Origin: KBS-96 sp963722585
GTDB lineage: Bacteria; Acidobacteriota; Terriglobia; Bryobacterales; Bryobacteraceae
Length of the DNA: 64,000 nt
Direction of reading: 5' to 3'
NCBI GenBank assembly: GCA_963722585.1
Contig: CAVRNU010000020.1
Coordinates: forward strand, 1-64,000
The notes under the pieces were generated by a model. The model ran no database searches, was not told the origin of the DNA, and was given only the letters and a program-made list of their open reading frames with translations. Both the position numbers and the translations under genes were made by a program. Positions 26,554 to 35,893 of the stretch are shown here, piece after piece; the first letter of the stretch is position 1; each line of letters starts with the position of its first letter.

Positions 26554-28599
26554 TTACCACACGCGGCAGGCTTTGCCGGGCGCGGCAAACATTGACTGAT
26601 CGGGCTTACAGCCCCATGCCTGGGAGAACGTCTCCATGTTCTTTACCGTACCGTTCACACGATACTTCGGCGGGGAATGCGGATTGGTTTGCAGGAGCAA
26701 GCGCTCCGACTGGGGCCTTTCGTTTTCACACCAGATCTGGCCAAAGCTAATAAAGAATTGCTGTTGGGTGGTATAGCCGTCTTTTTTCGCATCATCGACA
26801 CCGGTGTGCTTGGCGAGGCTATCCATCAGGGCCATGTAAGCCAAACGCAGCCCGCCGTTGTCAGCGGTATTTTCGCCGAGAGTCAGCTTGCCGCGGATAC
26901 GGACGCCGGGAATGGGTTGAAAGCTCGAGTACTCTTCGTCGATGCAGTCGGCTAGTTTTTGGAAACGCTCTTCGTCCTGCTTTTGCCACCAATCGCGAAG
27001 ATTTCCGTTGGCGTCAAATTGCCGGCCTTCGTCGTCGAAGGCATGAGTCAATTCGTGACCGATCACGGCTCCGATGCCTCCGTAGTTCACGGCGTCGTCG
27101 GCTTTATTGGAATAGAAGGGCGGCTGCAGGATGCCGGCGGGAAAATTGATGTTATTTTGCGTGGGATCGTAGTAAGCGTTCACAGTGGGCGGGGTCATGT
27201 CCCATTCAGCTTTGTCTACTGGTTTCCCGATCTTGTTGCGGTCGCGCTTCGTATCGAACTCGTTGGCGCGGTACATGTTCCCGAGATAATCGCCCTTTAC
27301 GATGTTCAATGGCGAATAGTCGCGCCACTTATCGGGGTAGCCGATTTTGTTGGTCACTCCCTTCAACTTGATGAGGGCTTGCTGCTTGGTCTCGGGGCTC
27401 ATCCAGGTGAGCGACTGGAGATCGAGCGCCATCTCGTGCTCTATTTCTGTGACCATCGCAAGGGTACGTTGTTTGCCTTCCTGGCCGAAGGTCTCTTCTA
27501 CATATTTCTTGCCGATTGCCTCGCCCAGTTCGCCGTCCGTCATCTGAACGCAGCGTTTCCAGCGGGGCCTCAGCTCTTGTGTTCCCTGGAGGGTTCTGCC
27601 GTAGAAGTCGAAATTCTCGTCAACAAAGGCCTTGGGAAGCGCAGGGGCGCTCGAACTGACGTAATGCCAGATGAGATATGGTTTTAGCCCATCGATCTTA
27701 TAGGTCTCAATGACGTGATTCAACGTCTTGAAGAACTCGGGGGTGGCAATGTTGACGATGGTGAAAGAAGGCGCCTGAAGGTCGGTAAAGTACTCACGCA
27801 GGTTGAGGTCGGGACTAATTTGCGCGAGTTGACCGGTGTTGTATTTGTGGACCAAAGCCTTTGGATCGCGGCGCTGTATGACATCCAGAGAACCTTTGGC
27901 GAGATCGGTTTCGATTTTCATGATCGAACTGGCGTGGTTCTGCGCTTGAGCCGCGGGCACACCGATCAGTTCAAACATCTTTGCAATGTGAGCGACGTAC
28001 TTCTTCCTTAATTCGACGGAATCGGGATCGGTGCGGAAGTAGTAATCCTTTTCAGGAAGGCCGAGGCCGCCCTGGTCGAGGCCGGCCATTTCCATCTTGG
28101 CGTTATCTGGATCGGGAGAAGAGCCAAAGTTGAAAAAGACTTCGACCTGGCGCTCATGCAGGCGGGCGATTTCGTCGATCAGATCTTTTTGCGACGAGAT
28201 GGCGTTGATGCGAGCCAGTTCGTCGTGGAGAGGCTGGGTGCCGATTTTCTCGATGTGGTCTTCGGCCATGCAAGAGCCGTAGAAATCGCCGACCTTCTGG
28301 TCGAGCGCAGATCGGGAGGTATGGGTAGCCGAATCCTCGGCAATCTGGCGCAAGATGCGCTGATTCCGCTCGTGCAGCTCGTCGAAACGGCCCCAGCGCG
28401 GTTCTTCTTTCGGAATGGGGTTGTTTTTGATCCAATTGCCGCAAGCGTACTGATAGAAGTCGACGCAAGGGTCGGCAGTTTTGTCGATGGAGCTCAGATC
28501 GATGCCGCTTTGCGATGCCGGTTTCGATTCAGCGTTTTGAGCGAACAGCCCGCTTGAGGCGGCGGCGAAGAGAAGAGCGATGAGAGCGCACAATTTCAT
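26554..28599 (-). CDS. exported M13 family zinc metallopeptidase (neprilysin/PepO-like)
   Basis: The 681-residue protein has an N-terminal signal peptide (MKLCALIALLFAAASSGLFA). Peptidase_M13_N and M13 domains follow. NAYYDPTQNNINFPAGILQP precedes the zinc site IGHELTHAFDDEGRQFD. The third ligand is in GENTADNGGLRLAY, and the conserved C-terminus ends CRVW. It is a periplasmic or secreted endopeptidase for peptides. Intact and full length. It sits between an M3 peptidase and a DUF885 gene. Confidence 0.94.
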   Translation of the reverse strand: MKLCALIALLFAAASSGLFAQNAESKPASQSGIDLSSIDKTADPCVDFYQYACGNWIKNNPIPKEEPRWGRFDELHERNQRILRQIAEDSATHTSRSALDQKVGDFYGSCMAEDHIEKIGTQPLHDELARINAISSQKDLIDEIARLHERQVEVFFNFGSSPDPDNAKMEMAGLDQGGLGLPEKDYYFRTDPDSVELRKKYVAHIAKMFELIGVPAAQAQNHASSIMKIETDLAKGSLDVIQRRDPKALVHKYNTGQLAQISPDLNLREYFTDLQAPSFTIVNIATPEFFKTLNHVIETYKIDGLKPYLIWHYVSSSAPALPKAFVDENFDFYGRTLQGTQELRPRWKRCVQMTDGELGEAIGKKYVEETFGQEGKQRTLAMVTEIEHEMALDLQSLTWMSPETKQQALIKLKGVTNKIGYPDKWRDYSPLNIVKGDYLGNMYRANEFDTKRDRNKIGKPVDKAEWDMTPPTVNAYYDPTQNNINFPAGILQPPFYSNKADDAVNYGGIGAVIGHELTHAFDDEGRQFDANGNLRDWWQKQDEERFQKLADCIDEEYSSFQPIPGVRIRGKLTLGENTADNGGLRLAYMALMDSLAKHTGVDDAKKDGYTTQQQFFISFGQIWCENERPQSERLLLQTNPHSPPKYRVNGTVKNMETFSQAWGCKPDQSMFAAPGKACRVW

Positions 28600-28690
28600 A
28601 GGGGTAAATTTCCAGTGTAAACGCGAGGGAATGAGGCGTTAAGGTAGACGCGTGGACACGTGTGGCTTGATCCAGAGGGAAAAAGATGCA

Positions 28691-28714
28691 GCCACGAATG
28701 GCGGCATGGCAGGC
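28691..28714. repeat. 24-bp dispersed intergenic repeat, copy 1
   Basis: The 24 bp beginning GCCACGAATGGCGGC and ending ATGGCAGGC are identical to 57130-57153. This copy sits in the gap between the DUF885 and M13 genes. Confidence 0.6.
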
Positions 28715-28738
28715 CGGGCGGCCCGCTCCACCGGTACG

Positions 28739-30487
28739 TCAGTGAGGTTTCTCAATTAGGCGTGTGACGGCCGGCATTGGTAGGGCGCCTTCCTTCAGCG
28801 CGACGTCGTGGAATCGCGCTAAATCGAATGCGTTTCCAACGTTTTGCCGATAGATTGTCCGAAGCTTGAGCCACGCTTGCCAGCCTGCGAAGTAAGTGGG
28901 CAACTGACAGGAGGTGAGCTTGGCGCGTTGAAGCTTGGCGACGGCCTCCTGACGTTCCTGGAACGTTTGGCGCATCATCAAGTCAAGGGCGTCCTGGTCG
29001 GTCATTTCTTGGGTTTGCATTTTGATGTCGAGAATCGCGTTGGCGACGACACGCAGCATTTGCTTGTCGAAGGTAAGTTTCATCTCGGATGACGCATCGA
29101 ATCCCTGCTCGACCATGAGCTGGGTGGCGTAGACGGCCCAGCCCTCGACATACGGCCCGTTCGAGAGCACTTCGCGGAGCACGGCGCGCGATCGCGGCTC
29201 GACGCTGTTTGAATACTGAAACTGCACAAAGTGGCCCGGAACGGCTTCGTGAAACACGATCGTTTCCAGACCCCATTTGTTGTATTCGCGCAGCTTCGAC
29301 TCGACGTCCGCCTTGGGCATGTGGGGGTCGAAGGGAGTAATCCAGAAAAAGGCGCCGAGCGAGGGTTCGAGCGGCGGAGCGGGCTGGAATCCTGCGACGC
29401 CATAGACGCCGCGCATGAACTCGGGCGTGGGCACGACCTGGAGGTTACCGAGGCTGGGCAGCATCAGCAGGCGATGAGCGCGGACGAACTGTGTCGCTTG
29501 AGCAACGTCTGCTTTGGCCTCGTCGAAGAATTTGTCCGGCGTGGTGTGCTCGAGAGCGATCTTTCCGAGCACCTCTGAAATCAGCGCCTGTTCATCGGAA
29601 GGTACTTTGCGCCTTGGGAAATACTTTGGCCAGAGCGTGGCGGCCTCGGCGCGCATTTCGGCGCGAATGCCGGTAAGTTTCGATTCGGCGGCGTGAAGCA
29701 TGGTCTCCGGCGTATCGCCGTTTGCGAGCGTGTAACCGAATTTGCGGCGGTAGAGGTCTGGGCCAAGCCGCCAGTCGCTCGAGTGTCCCTTCAAAGTGCC
29801 GGCAAGCCAGGCATTAAACGAACGGAGGGCGGTGACGGCTTGGGCGGCGGCGGAATCGTATTGGGCTTTGAGAGCAGCGGGGACCTTGGCGCGAACCTGA
29901 TTGTCGATCAGGTCGATGTTGCCATCGTTTTCCGACTGCGCAACGGAGTTCCAGACTTCCGGGGAATCGACGAGGTTCGTCTTGGCAACATCGAGGAAGG
30001 GCGGAACCTTGTTCAAGCGGGAAATGATTTGCTGGAAGCGCTGGGCTTCGGGCGCGTAAGCCAGGGTGAACGGGCCGTTGATAGCATTTCCAATCAGCTC
30101 CACGTACATTGTTGGATTGTGGCGGTAGGTCTGAATCTGATCGAGATCGAGAAGCTGAGCTTCACAGGTTTGGCGAATCAGATCCAGATCTTCCCGGACT
30201 TCCGAGGCGAGTTTAGGTGAATCGAGCTTATCGGCCGAGACGTGCATCGAGTTGTAGAAGACGCGGAAGCCGCGCACGCCTTTCTCGCTGTAGTCGTCGA
30301 GAATGCCGTCGAGATTGACTCCCTGATAGTTGTGGAGACCGGTCTGTGTGGCGTTGACCGGGGACATGGCAAGGTAGGTTTCGATGAAATCCTGGCGGAA
30401 TTTTTCGGTATCGGGCGAATTCGTTCCGCGATTGCAGGATGCGAGGGCGAGGACGATGGGGATCATCCAGGCGTTACGCCAATACAT
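28739..30487 (-). CDS. DUF885 family lipoprotein, putative metallopeptidase-like
   Basis: The 582-residue protein has a lipoprotein signal with lipobox LASC at about residue 18. The DUF885 domain includes the HExxxGH motif IVFHEAVPGHFVQFQYS and the later Glu-containing segment EGWAVYATQLMVEQGF, arranged like M32/M2-type zinc peptidases. DUF885 is long annotated as uncharacterised, and peptidase activity is inferred. Its start codon lies inside the 3' end of fabD (14-bp overlap), so the two are co-transcribed. With the neighbouring M13 and M3 genes it forms a run of three peptidase-type genes. Confidence 0.88.
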   Translation of the reverse strand: MYWRNAWMIPIVLALASCNRGTNSPDTEKFRQDFIETYLAMSPVNATQTGLHNYQGVNLDGILDDYSEKGVRGFRVFYNSMHVSADKLDSPKLASEVREDLDLIRQTCEAQLLDLDQIQTYRHNPTMYVELIGNAINGPFTLAYAPEAQRFQQIISRLNKVPPFLDVAKTNLVDSPEVWNSVAQSENDGNIDLIDNQVRAKVPAALKAQYDSAAAQAVTALRSFNAWLAGTLKGHSSDWRLGPDLYRRKFGYTLANGDTPETMLHAAESKLTGIRAEMRAEAATLWPKYFPRRKVPSDEQALISEVLGKIALEHTTPDKFFDEAKADVAQATQFVRAHRLLMLPSLGNLQVVPTPEFMRGVYGVAGFQPAPPLEPSLGAFFWITPFDPHMPKADVESKLREYNKWGLETIVFHEAVPGHFVQFQYSNSVEPRSRAVLREVLSNGPYVEGWAVYATQLMVEQGFDASSEMKLTFDKQMLRVVANAILDIKMQTQEMTDQDALDLMMRQTFQERQEAVAKLQRAKLTSCQLPTYFAGWQAWLKLRTIYRQNVGNAFDLARFHDVALKEGALPMPAVTRLIEKPH

Positions 30488-31406
30488 CTTTCACCTTTGC
30501 GAGATCGGCCGAGTCTCCGAACTTAGCGCCCTTGAACGAGGGGTCGATTTGGCGGCAGAGTCCGGTGAGCACTGAACCGGCCCCCACTTCAACAAAGTCT
30601 TCAGCACCCAAGGAGCGGATGGCGCGGATGCAGTCCATCCAGCGGACCGGGTTGGGAACTTGCTGGTAGAGGCCCTCGCGTGCAGCGGCTGACGAGGTGA
30701 CGGGTTCGGCTTTCCAATTGTTGATGAGAGGCATCTTGAGATCGGAGAAATGGGCGGCATCGAGATCCGGTTTGAGGCGCTCCTGCGCAGGTTTCATGAG
30801 AGGACAGTGAAAAGGAGCGCTGACGGACAGTTCTATGGCGCGTCTCGCTCCCGCTACTTTGGCGATATCCATGGCGCGCTCGACCGCTCCGGCGTGGCCG
30901 GCGATCACTACCTGCTCGGGCGAGTTGAAATTGGCGGCGGTGACAACCTCGCCGAGTGAGGCTTCGGCGAGGACGGATTCCAGCTTATCTTCGGGGAGTT
31001 TCAAGAGGGCGGCCATGGCTCCCACGCCTGGCGGCACTGCTTCCTGCATGTACTGGCCGCGCTTTCGAACCAATTGAAGGGCGTCAGGGAAAGGGAGCGA
31101 TCCGGCTGCTACCAGCGCCGAATATTCTCCCAGACTGTGGCCGGCAACGAAATCGGGCGAGTAGCCATAATTTTGAAGAACCCGCCAGGCAGCAACGGAG
31201 ACGGCAAGAAGCGCAGGCTGAGCATTTTCGGTTTGACGAAGCTCGTCTTCCGGACCATTGAAGCAAAGCTGAGACAAAGCGAATCCCAGTACGTGGTCGG
31301 CCTCGTCGAATGTCTCGCGAGCCAACGGCTCATGTTGGGCGAGAGCTTTGCCCATTCCGGCGTGTTGGGAGCCTTGCCCAGGGAACAAGAACGCGATCTT
31401 AGGCAT
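30474..31406 (-). CDS. fabD: malonyl-CoA:ACP transacylase
   Basis: FabD transfers malonyl from CoA to ACP for fatty-acid synthesis in the cytoplasm. The 310 residues match. MPKIAFLFPGQGSQHAGMGK is the classic N-terminus, GHSLGEYSAL contains nucleophile Ser91, Arg lies in VRKRGQYMQEA, and the active-site His in SAPFHCPLM. It heads an operon with the DUF885 gene, which is an unusual partner. No other fab genes are visible here. Confidence 0.96.
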   Translation of the reverse strand: MPKIAFLFPGQGSQHAGMGKALAQHEPLARETFDEADHVLGFALSQLCFNGPEDELRQTENAQPALLAVSVAAWRVLQNYGYSPDFVAGHSLGEYSALVAAGSLPFPDALQLVRKRGQYMQEAVPPGVGAMAALLKLPEDKLESVLAEASLGEVVTAANFNSPEQVVIAGHAGAVERAMDIAKVAGARRAIELSVSAPFHCPLMKPAQERLKPDLDAAHFSDLKMPLINNWKAEPVTSSAAAREGLYQQVPNPVRWMDCIRAIRSLGAEDFVEVGAGSVLTGLCRQIDPSFKGAKFGDSADLAKVKDVLA

Positions 31407-31496
31407 GATTTGAAACGAGCGCGCCGGCTAAACTCCGAAGCAAGAGAGATGTGACGCGCAATCACGATTGTAGTGGGTGGAGTTCTGCTCCGGATG

Positions 31497-31524
31497 CGCT
31501 CCCTTGTGGTCACGGTTCGGAAAC
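31497..31524. repeat. dispersed intergenic repeat, copy 2 of 2
   Basis: These 28 bp begin CGCTCCCTTGTGGTC and end GGTTCGGAAAC, matching 5878-5905 at 24 of 28 positions. They lie in the 120-bp fabD/DapA-like gap. Confidence 0.5.
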
Positions 31525-31526
31525 TG

Positions 31527-32591
31527 TCACCTGAGCCAGCGCTCCAACCTGCTCTGAACAAATTCGTGGTCTTGGAGATGGGGATAGCTCTGACAGACTC
31601 GATCGATCTCCTCAAGTTGCCCTGGCGAGAGGTCTTCGTTCGGATCAAGGCACCAGCGTCCGGTGAGTAGTCCTTGCCGCCGGAGGATCTCATGCAATCC
31701 AGCAATGCAGCCGGCAAATTGATTGTGCGCGTCGAATAAGACCGCATTGGCATCTGTAAGCGAAGCTGAGCGGGCCAGAATGTCTAGCGCTCGACGGCCA
31801 CTCTCTTTTCGGCATCTTTGGATGTCTTCAAGCAATTCGACTGCTCGCCTGGTCCACACGGCCCACTGTCCCAGCAGGCCACCGGAGAAGTGAAACTCGC
31901 CGGCATCCAGGTGAAAATTCGTGAGCAAATCGGGGATGATATTGTCGTCGTTCCCGGTATACAGCGCAATCTCGGAGGCGCGTCCGCTGCCTGCGACTCC
32001 GCGAATGACGTCGAGTGTCTGGTAACGGTTGAACGGCGCTATTTTAATTGCAGCTACTGCCTCAATTTTGCAGAATTCCCTCCAGAACTGGTAGCTCAAC
32101 GCCCGTCCGCCAACGGCAGGTTGTAAATAGAATCCGAACAGGGGTATGATTTCGCCAACAGCGCGGCAATGAGCGATTAATTCGGAGTCGCTTGCGTCTT
32201 TTAATGCTGCGAGACTTAGCAGTCCGAGATCAAACCCTGTTTTCCGCGCAAATTCAGCTTCGCGAAGCGCCTGCTTGGTACGGCCGCAGACTCCTGCAAC
32301 CTTAACGAGCCGTCTGCCCGATTCTCGCTCAAACTCCTTCACGGTAAACGCAACCAGCCGCAAAACCGGTTCGAACAAACCAATGTGCGAATCTCGAATG
32401 GCAAATTGCGTGGTATGCACTCCGGCGGCAATGCCCCGCGCTCCCGCTTCCGAGTAGTATCGTGTCAGCGCCACCTGGCGCCGCTCATCCAGCTTTCGCT
32501 GAGCGTTCAGAGCCAGCGGGTGCGCCGGAATTACCGCGCCTTCAAGCAGAATCGCGTGTACTCGAGGATCGACTCTGGCAAGCGTGGCCAC
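31527..32591 (-). CDS. dihydrodipicolinate synthase (DapA)-like aldolase family protein
   Basis: The 354-residue TIM-barrel protein resembles the DHDPS/N-acetylneuraminate lyase family. Supporting text is LTRYYSEAGARGIAAGVHTTQ, AGVCGRTKQALREAEFARKTG, IIPLFGFYLQPAVGG and AVAAIKIAPFN, whose Lys sits where the Schiff-base lysine is expected. It is longer at the C-terminus than DapA. It shares one base with the epimerase gene upstream (32591), so the two are co-transcribed with the GNAT gene. The product is probably a catabolic aldolase or hydrolase, not lysine biosynthesis, but this is inference. Confidence 0.75.
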   Translation of the reverse strand: MATLARVDPRVHAILLEGAVIPAHPLALNAQRKLDERRQVALTRYYSEAGARGIAAGVHTTQFAIRDSHIGLFEPVLRLVAFTVKEFERESGRRLVKVAGVCGRTKQALREAEFARKTGFDLGLLSLAALKDASDSELIAHCRAVGEIIPLFGFYLQPAVGGRALSYQFWREFCKIEAVAAIKIAPFNRYQTLDVIRGVAGSGRASEIALYTGNDDNIIPDLLTNFHLDAGEFHFSGGLLGQWAVWTRRAVELLEDIQRCRKESGRRALDILARSASLTDANAVLFDAHNQFAGCIAGLHEILRRQGLLTGRWCLDPNEDLSPGQLEEIDRVCQSYPHLQDHEFVQSRLERWLR

Positions 32592-33625
32592 TAGTAGCTA
32601 CCGTCAGTAACCTCAAAGTGCGTAGGCTTATGCAGGCTCTCGCCCCCGGCCGCAATCCACTCGGCTACCCACTCCCTCAACATCGAACCCGAAGTAGAGG
32701 GCGATCCCATTAGAGAATGGCATAGCGACGCATTGCTTAAGAGGGCGCTATTCCGTTCCTCACCGCATATTTGACACTCACGCCCAAACCGCGCCCCAAA
32801 CCACTCGGCGATCTCTCGAACTCGAATCGTTTCCGCGCCCGTGACGTTGAGGATGCGCGGCGGTGAAGCGCAAAACTTCAGCGCCCGCAAGGCATATGAA
32901 TTCGCATCCCTTTGCCAGATCGCGTTAAATGCGGGAACGGTGACATCCACGGGCGCGCCTGAATAGACTCTTTGAGCAATATCCACCATTACGCCGTAGC
33001 GGAGATCGACGGCGTAGTTCAATCGGAAGAGGAGACACTGCGTCCCATATTCATTGGAGCCGTATTCGAAAATGCGCTCTCTTGCCAGGCACGACTGCGC
33101 GTACTCTCCTACCGGGTAGGGTATGTCGCTCTCGGGCGAGCCTCCGGAATCGAGGGCGGTAAATCCGTATACGTTTCCTGTCGAGAAGGCGACAATGCGG
33201 CTCTTCCGATAGCGATATACGGCCAGTGCCGGAGCGATCGCATTCGTGGCCCAGGTGAGATCGGGCCGATCCGTCGAGCCAAACTTTCGCCCTGCCAGAT
33301 AAAGGACGTTCCGGCACTCTGGCAACCGTTTTGCGTCGTCCGGATTCAGCAGGTCTAACGCCACTACCTCGACACCAGCAGCTTCCAAATCTCGCCGCGT
33401 AGCGTCAGATGCAAATCGCGACACCGCCAGCACTCGCTTGGCTATGCCGGCTTGGTCTGCTGCCCGTTTTGCCAGTTTGGCTAACGAAGGACCCATCTTT
33501 CCGCCTGCGCCGAGAACGAGAATGTCACCCTGCAATTCCCGGATAAACGCCCGGTCCGCCTCACCAGGTTCTGAGAGGCGCCGTTCGAGCTCTTCGACGG
33601 ATTCCGCTCGATCTCGACGGATCAT
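32591..33625 (-). CDS. NAD-dependent epimerase/dehydratase family protein
   Basis: A 344-residue extended SDR. The Rossmann glycine motif is DILVLGAGGKMGPSLAKLA (about residues 29-47). VVALDLLNPDDAKRLPECRNVLYLAG is a typical second strand, FSTGNVYGF lies in the substrate region, and GEYAQSCLARERIFEY replaces the usual YxxxK, so the catalytic Tyr/Lys pair is altered. That leaves catalysis uncertain. It overlaps the DapA-like gene by one base and follows the GNAT gene by 9 bp. Confidence 0.8.
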   Translation of the reverse strand: MIRRDRAESVEELERRLSEPGEADRAFIRELQGDILVLGAGGKMGPSLAKLAKRAADQAGIAKRVLAVSRFASDATRRDLEAAGVEVVALDLLNPDDAKRLPECRNVLYLAGRKFGSTDRPDLTWATNAIAPALAVYRYRKSRIVAFSTGNVYGFTALDSGGSPESDIPYPVGEYAQSCLARERIFEYGSNEYGTQCLLFRLNYAVDLRYGVMVDIAQRVYSGAPVDVTVPAFNAIWQRDANSYALRALKFCASPPRILNVTGAETIRVREIAEWFGARFGRECQICGEERNSALLSNASLCHSLMGSPSTSGSMLREWVAEWIAAGGESLHKPTHFEVTDGSY

Positions 33626-33634
33626 CTCGTATTC

Positions 33635-34531
33635 TCAACCGAATTCCGGACCACAAATCGCAAACACCGAGCTTACGTCACCGGCGTGCCGATTCTCGCC
33701 TCGCTGCATTCGAACAAACGAGCGCTCCTCGACAAATCCGTTTGCCGCGAGCCAATCGAGCCACGGCTGGCAATGTCTCGGCGCGTCGATGCCAAAACAA
33801 AGGCCGCGATTGTAATCGAGACATTGCGAAACGAGTTCTCGCGCAACACTTTCGCCCCGGGCAACCACGGGGCCGATTTGGTGAAACTGAAATCCAGGGC
33901 GTCCGAAGCAGTAGCCTCGTATGTTCAAGCCTACTATGCCAGGCTCGCCAAATACCCACGCGTAGGCCGGTGAACGCGCAAACAACGAATTCAGAATTAC
34001 TCCCCGATCTGCTCCGAATACCTCGCGATCATAAGCAAAAATCTCCGGAAGGTCCTGTTCGCGCATTGGTCGTACTTTGCCGGTTTGTGCTGCTGCCTGT
34101 GCATGGCTGGCGTTTCTCGCGAATCGCGAGATCGGATACTCATCCGCGAAACCATGCAATTGATACAACTCCCGGCCGGCCGGCGTCGCGTCCAGGCGAA
34201 CGCATGTCTTTTCGTTCAACAAGTCCAACGCTTCTGAAAGTAGTCTCGTCCCAATACCTGCCCGCCGGTGTTGTGGATCGACCAGCATCATGGCGACCCA
34301 GTTGAATCTGTTTTCGTAACTGATGGTCGCGACGGTGCCCACAACTTCGCCATTGGTCTCTGCCACACGGCAACCGCGCGGGCTTAGCTCAAGAAGTAAG
34401 GACCAATCGCGTTCCTCTTGGTTCCATCCGCTGCTACGGCAGAGACGCACGCCCGCCGCAATATCGTGCATCCGCATCTCGCGCGTGATTATCTGCGTCC
34501 GCGGCGCGTCCTCTGGCACATCGGCTGCCAT
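33635..34531 (-). CDS. two-domain GNAT N-acetyltransferase
   Basis: The 298-residue protein has an N-terminal GNAT domain: VGTVATISYENRFNWVAMMLVDPQHRRAGIGTRLLSEAL contains the acetyl-CoA-binding Q/RxxGxG/A. A second half, from about residue 160, resembles the YitH-like domain found after GNAT domains (Acetyltransf_18). It is the first gene of the three-gene operon with the epimerase and DapA-like genes, and divergent from a secreted protein gene 28 bp away. Substrate is unknown. Confidence 0.8.
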   Translation of the reverse strand: MAADVPEDAPRTQIITREMRMHDIAAGVRLCRSSGWNQEERDWSLLLELSPRGCRVAETNGEVVGTVATISYENRFNWVAMMLVDPQHRRAGIGTRLLSEALDLLNEKTCVRLDATPAGRELYQLHGFADEYPISRFARNASHAQAAAQTGKVRPMREQDLPEIFAYDREVFGADRGVILNSLFARSPAYAWVFGEPGIVGLNIRGYCFGRPGFQFHQIGPVVARGESVARELVSQCLDYNRGLCFGIDAPRHCQPWLDWLAANGFVEERSFVRMQRGENRHAGDVSSVFAICGPEFG

Positions 34532-34559
34532 CGCTCAGCTTTCATCGTAGGATGACAAG

Positions 34560-35168
34560 ATGCGAATATTGGCCGCACTCTGGTTGGCCTCTATCCTTCA
34601 TGCGGCTGATACTCTCGACGCGTTTGGATACCACTGGTCTGTTCCTGTTGCTTCCGATTGGAAGGTTCAGCAGCAAGACGGTTTGCAGATTTTAGGGCTT
34701 GTTACTCATAGGGGACCGGTTCCCGGCCCGCGACGGCCCATTCAGTTCGCATTGGCCGAGATGCCGGATCTGCAAAATGTAACTGTTGAGGCCGATGCAA
34801 AGCCGCTCGGCCATTCTTTGATTTTTGTCTTTGCCTATCGTGACCCGGCTCACTTCGATTACGCGCACCTATCGACTGATACAGCGGCAAAGCAGCCCGT
34901 TCACAACGGTGTTTTCCACGTCTATGGGGGTGAACGAGTACGAATTAGCGCCCCGGACGGACCTGCAGCTTTTTCGGCGAGCGGGCAATGGTATCACCTT
35001 CGGCTGAGGTTTAGCGGCAAGTCCGGCGCGGTAGATGTTGCGGTCGATGGGCAATCCGTGCCCGCGCTACACGCTGTCGATCTCAGCCTTCGAAGCGGTC
35101 GCGTGGGCATCGGATCGTTTGATGAAACGGGCGAGTTCAAGAACGTAAGAATTCAACCCCGTCCGTAA
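34560..35168 (+). CDS. secreted jelly-roll (DUF1080/LamG-like) protein
   Basis: The 202-residue protein begins with a short signal peptide (MRILAALWLASILHAADT). The rest is beta-rich with an arrangement like 3-keto-disaccharide-hydrolase or laminin-G-like domains: LQNVTVEADAKPLGHSLIFVFAYRD, QWYHLRLRFSGKSGAVDVAVDG and GRVGIGSFDETGEFKNVRI. These domains bind or cleave carbohydrates. The family placement is tentative, based on pattern only. It stands alone, transcribed away from the GNAT operon. Confidence 0.6.
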   Translation: MRILAALWLASILHAADTLDAFGYHWSVPVASDWKVQQQDGLQILGLVTHRGPVPGPRRPIQFALAEMPDLQNVTVEADAKPLGHSLIFVFAYRDPAHFDYAHLSTDTAAKQPVHNGVFHVYGGERVRISAPDGPAAFSASGQWYHLRLRFSGKSGAVDVAVDGQSVPALHAVDLSLRSGRVGIGSFDETGEFKNVRIQPRP

Positions 35169-35179
35169 CACCCAGTGGG

Positions 35180-35608
35180 TCAGTAGCGGCGTTCGCGTGC
35201 CTGTCTCAGTTCCTCGAGGTCACGCAACAGCGCGTCCCGGCTCCTTGCTTGAAGCACGTTCTTGTCGAGGATCGCTTTGATGCTGTCGATCGATTTATCA
35301 AGCTCGCCTTTGTCGAATTTGCCTTTCGTTAGGTGGCGATCAAAAGTTGAGAGATGCCCCTGGGCGTTGAGATAGCGGTCGCGCTGATCACCTTTTTGAT
35401 GTTCCTCTTGTGCCGCCAGCCGAAGATCGCTTTGGGTTCGATCAACCACAGCCCGAAGCCCACCGCCGTATGGCGCCGGATACTCCGGTCCCCCCGCTGG
35501 ATATTCCTGTCCCCATGCTGCTCCGGCCACCGCCAGGGGCACAGCACCGCCCGCGAGAAAAGCAATGCTCCATGAAAGAACCGCTAACGTCTTAGTGAGT
35601 GGTTTCAT
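35180..35608 (-). CDS. small secreted protein, unknown function
   Basis: A 142-residue protein with a signal peptide (residues about 1-34, ending GAAWGQEYP). A Pro/Gly-rich stretch (EYPAGGPEYPAPYGGG) is followed by a charged helical tail (residues about 55-142). No family is recognised. It is convergent with the previous gene (11-bp gap) and has a long non-coding region upstream. Confidence 0.6.
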   Translation of the reverse strand: MKPLTKTLAVLSWSIAFLAGGAVPLAVAGAAWGQEYPAGGPEYPAPYGGGLRAVVDRTQSDLRLAAQEEHQKGDQRDRYLNAQGHLSTFDRHLTKGKFDKGELDKSIDSIKAILDKNVLQARSRDALLRDLEELRQARERRY

Positions 35609-35796
35609 TGATGTCCCTCTCCTTGTCCTCCATTAGTAAAGACGCGAATCGCGGGAAACCATATTCGTGAGAGATAGTGGTTCCGCATTAAATTTTTCTA
35701 AGTAGTGTGGGAAGGTCATTTCAATAGCGTGGACGGCGCTGCTCCAGCAATATTGGCTGACGAACATGCAAGATTCTGCCTCCAGAAGTACTGCTA

Positions 35797-35838
35797 CCAC
35801 CAAACCGGCCTATTCAAGAATACAGGCCGGCTTGGTGG
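35797..35838. terminator. hairpin, candidate terminator of the cassette or insertion scar
   Basis: CCACCAAACCGGCCT (35797-35811) pairs with AGGCCGGCTTGGTGG (35824-35838) at 14 of 15 positions around a 12-nt loop. It lies about 170 bp downstream of the HEPN gene on the minus strand. There is no clear T-tract, so a rho-independent role is uncertain. Confidence 0.45.
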
Positions 35839-35893
35839 CATGAACCAGGTTACCTAGAGGATGATAAATCTAGCAGAATGCCGAAATACCCGT

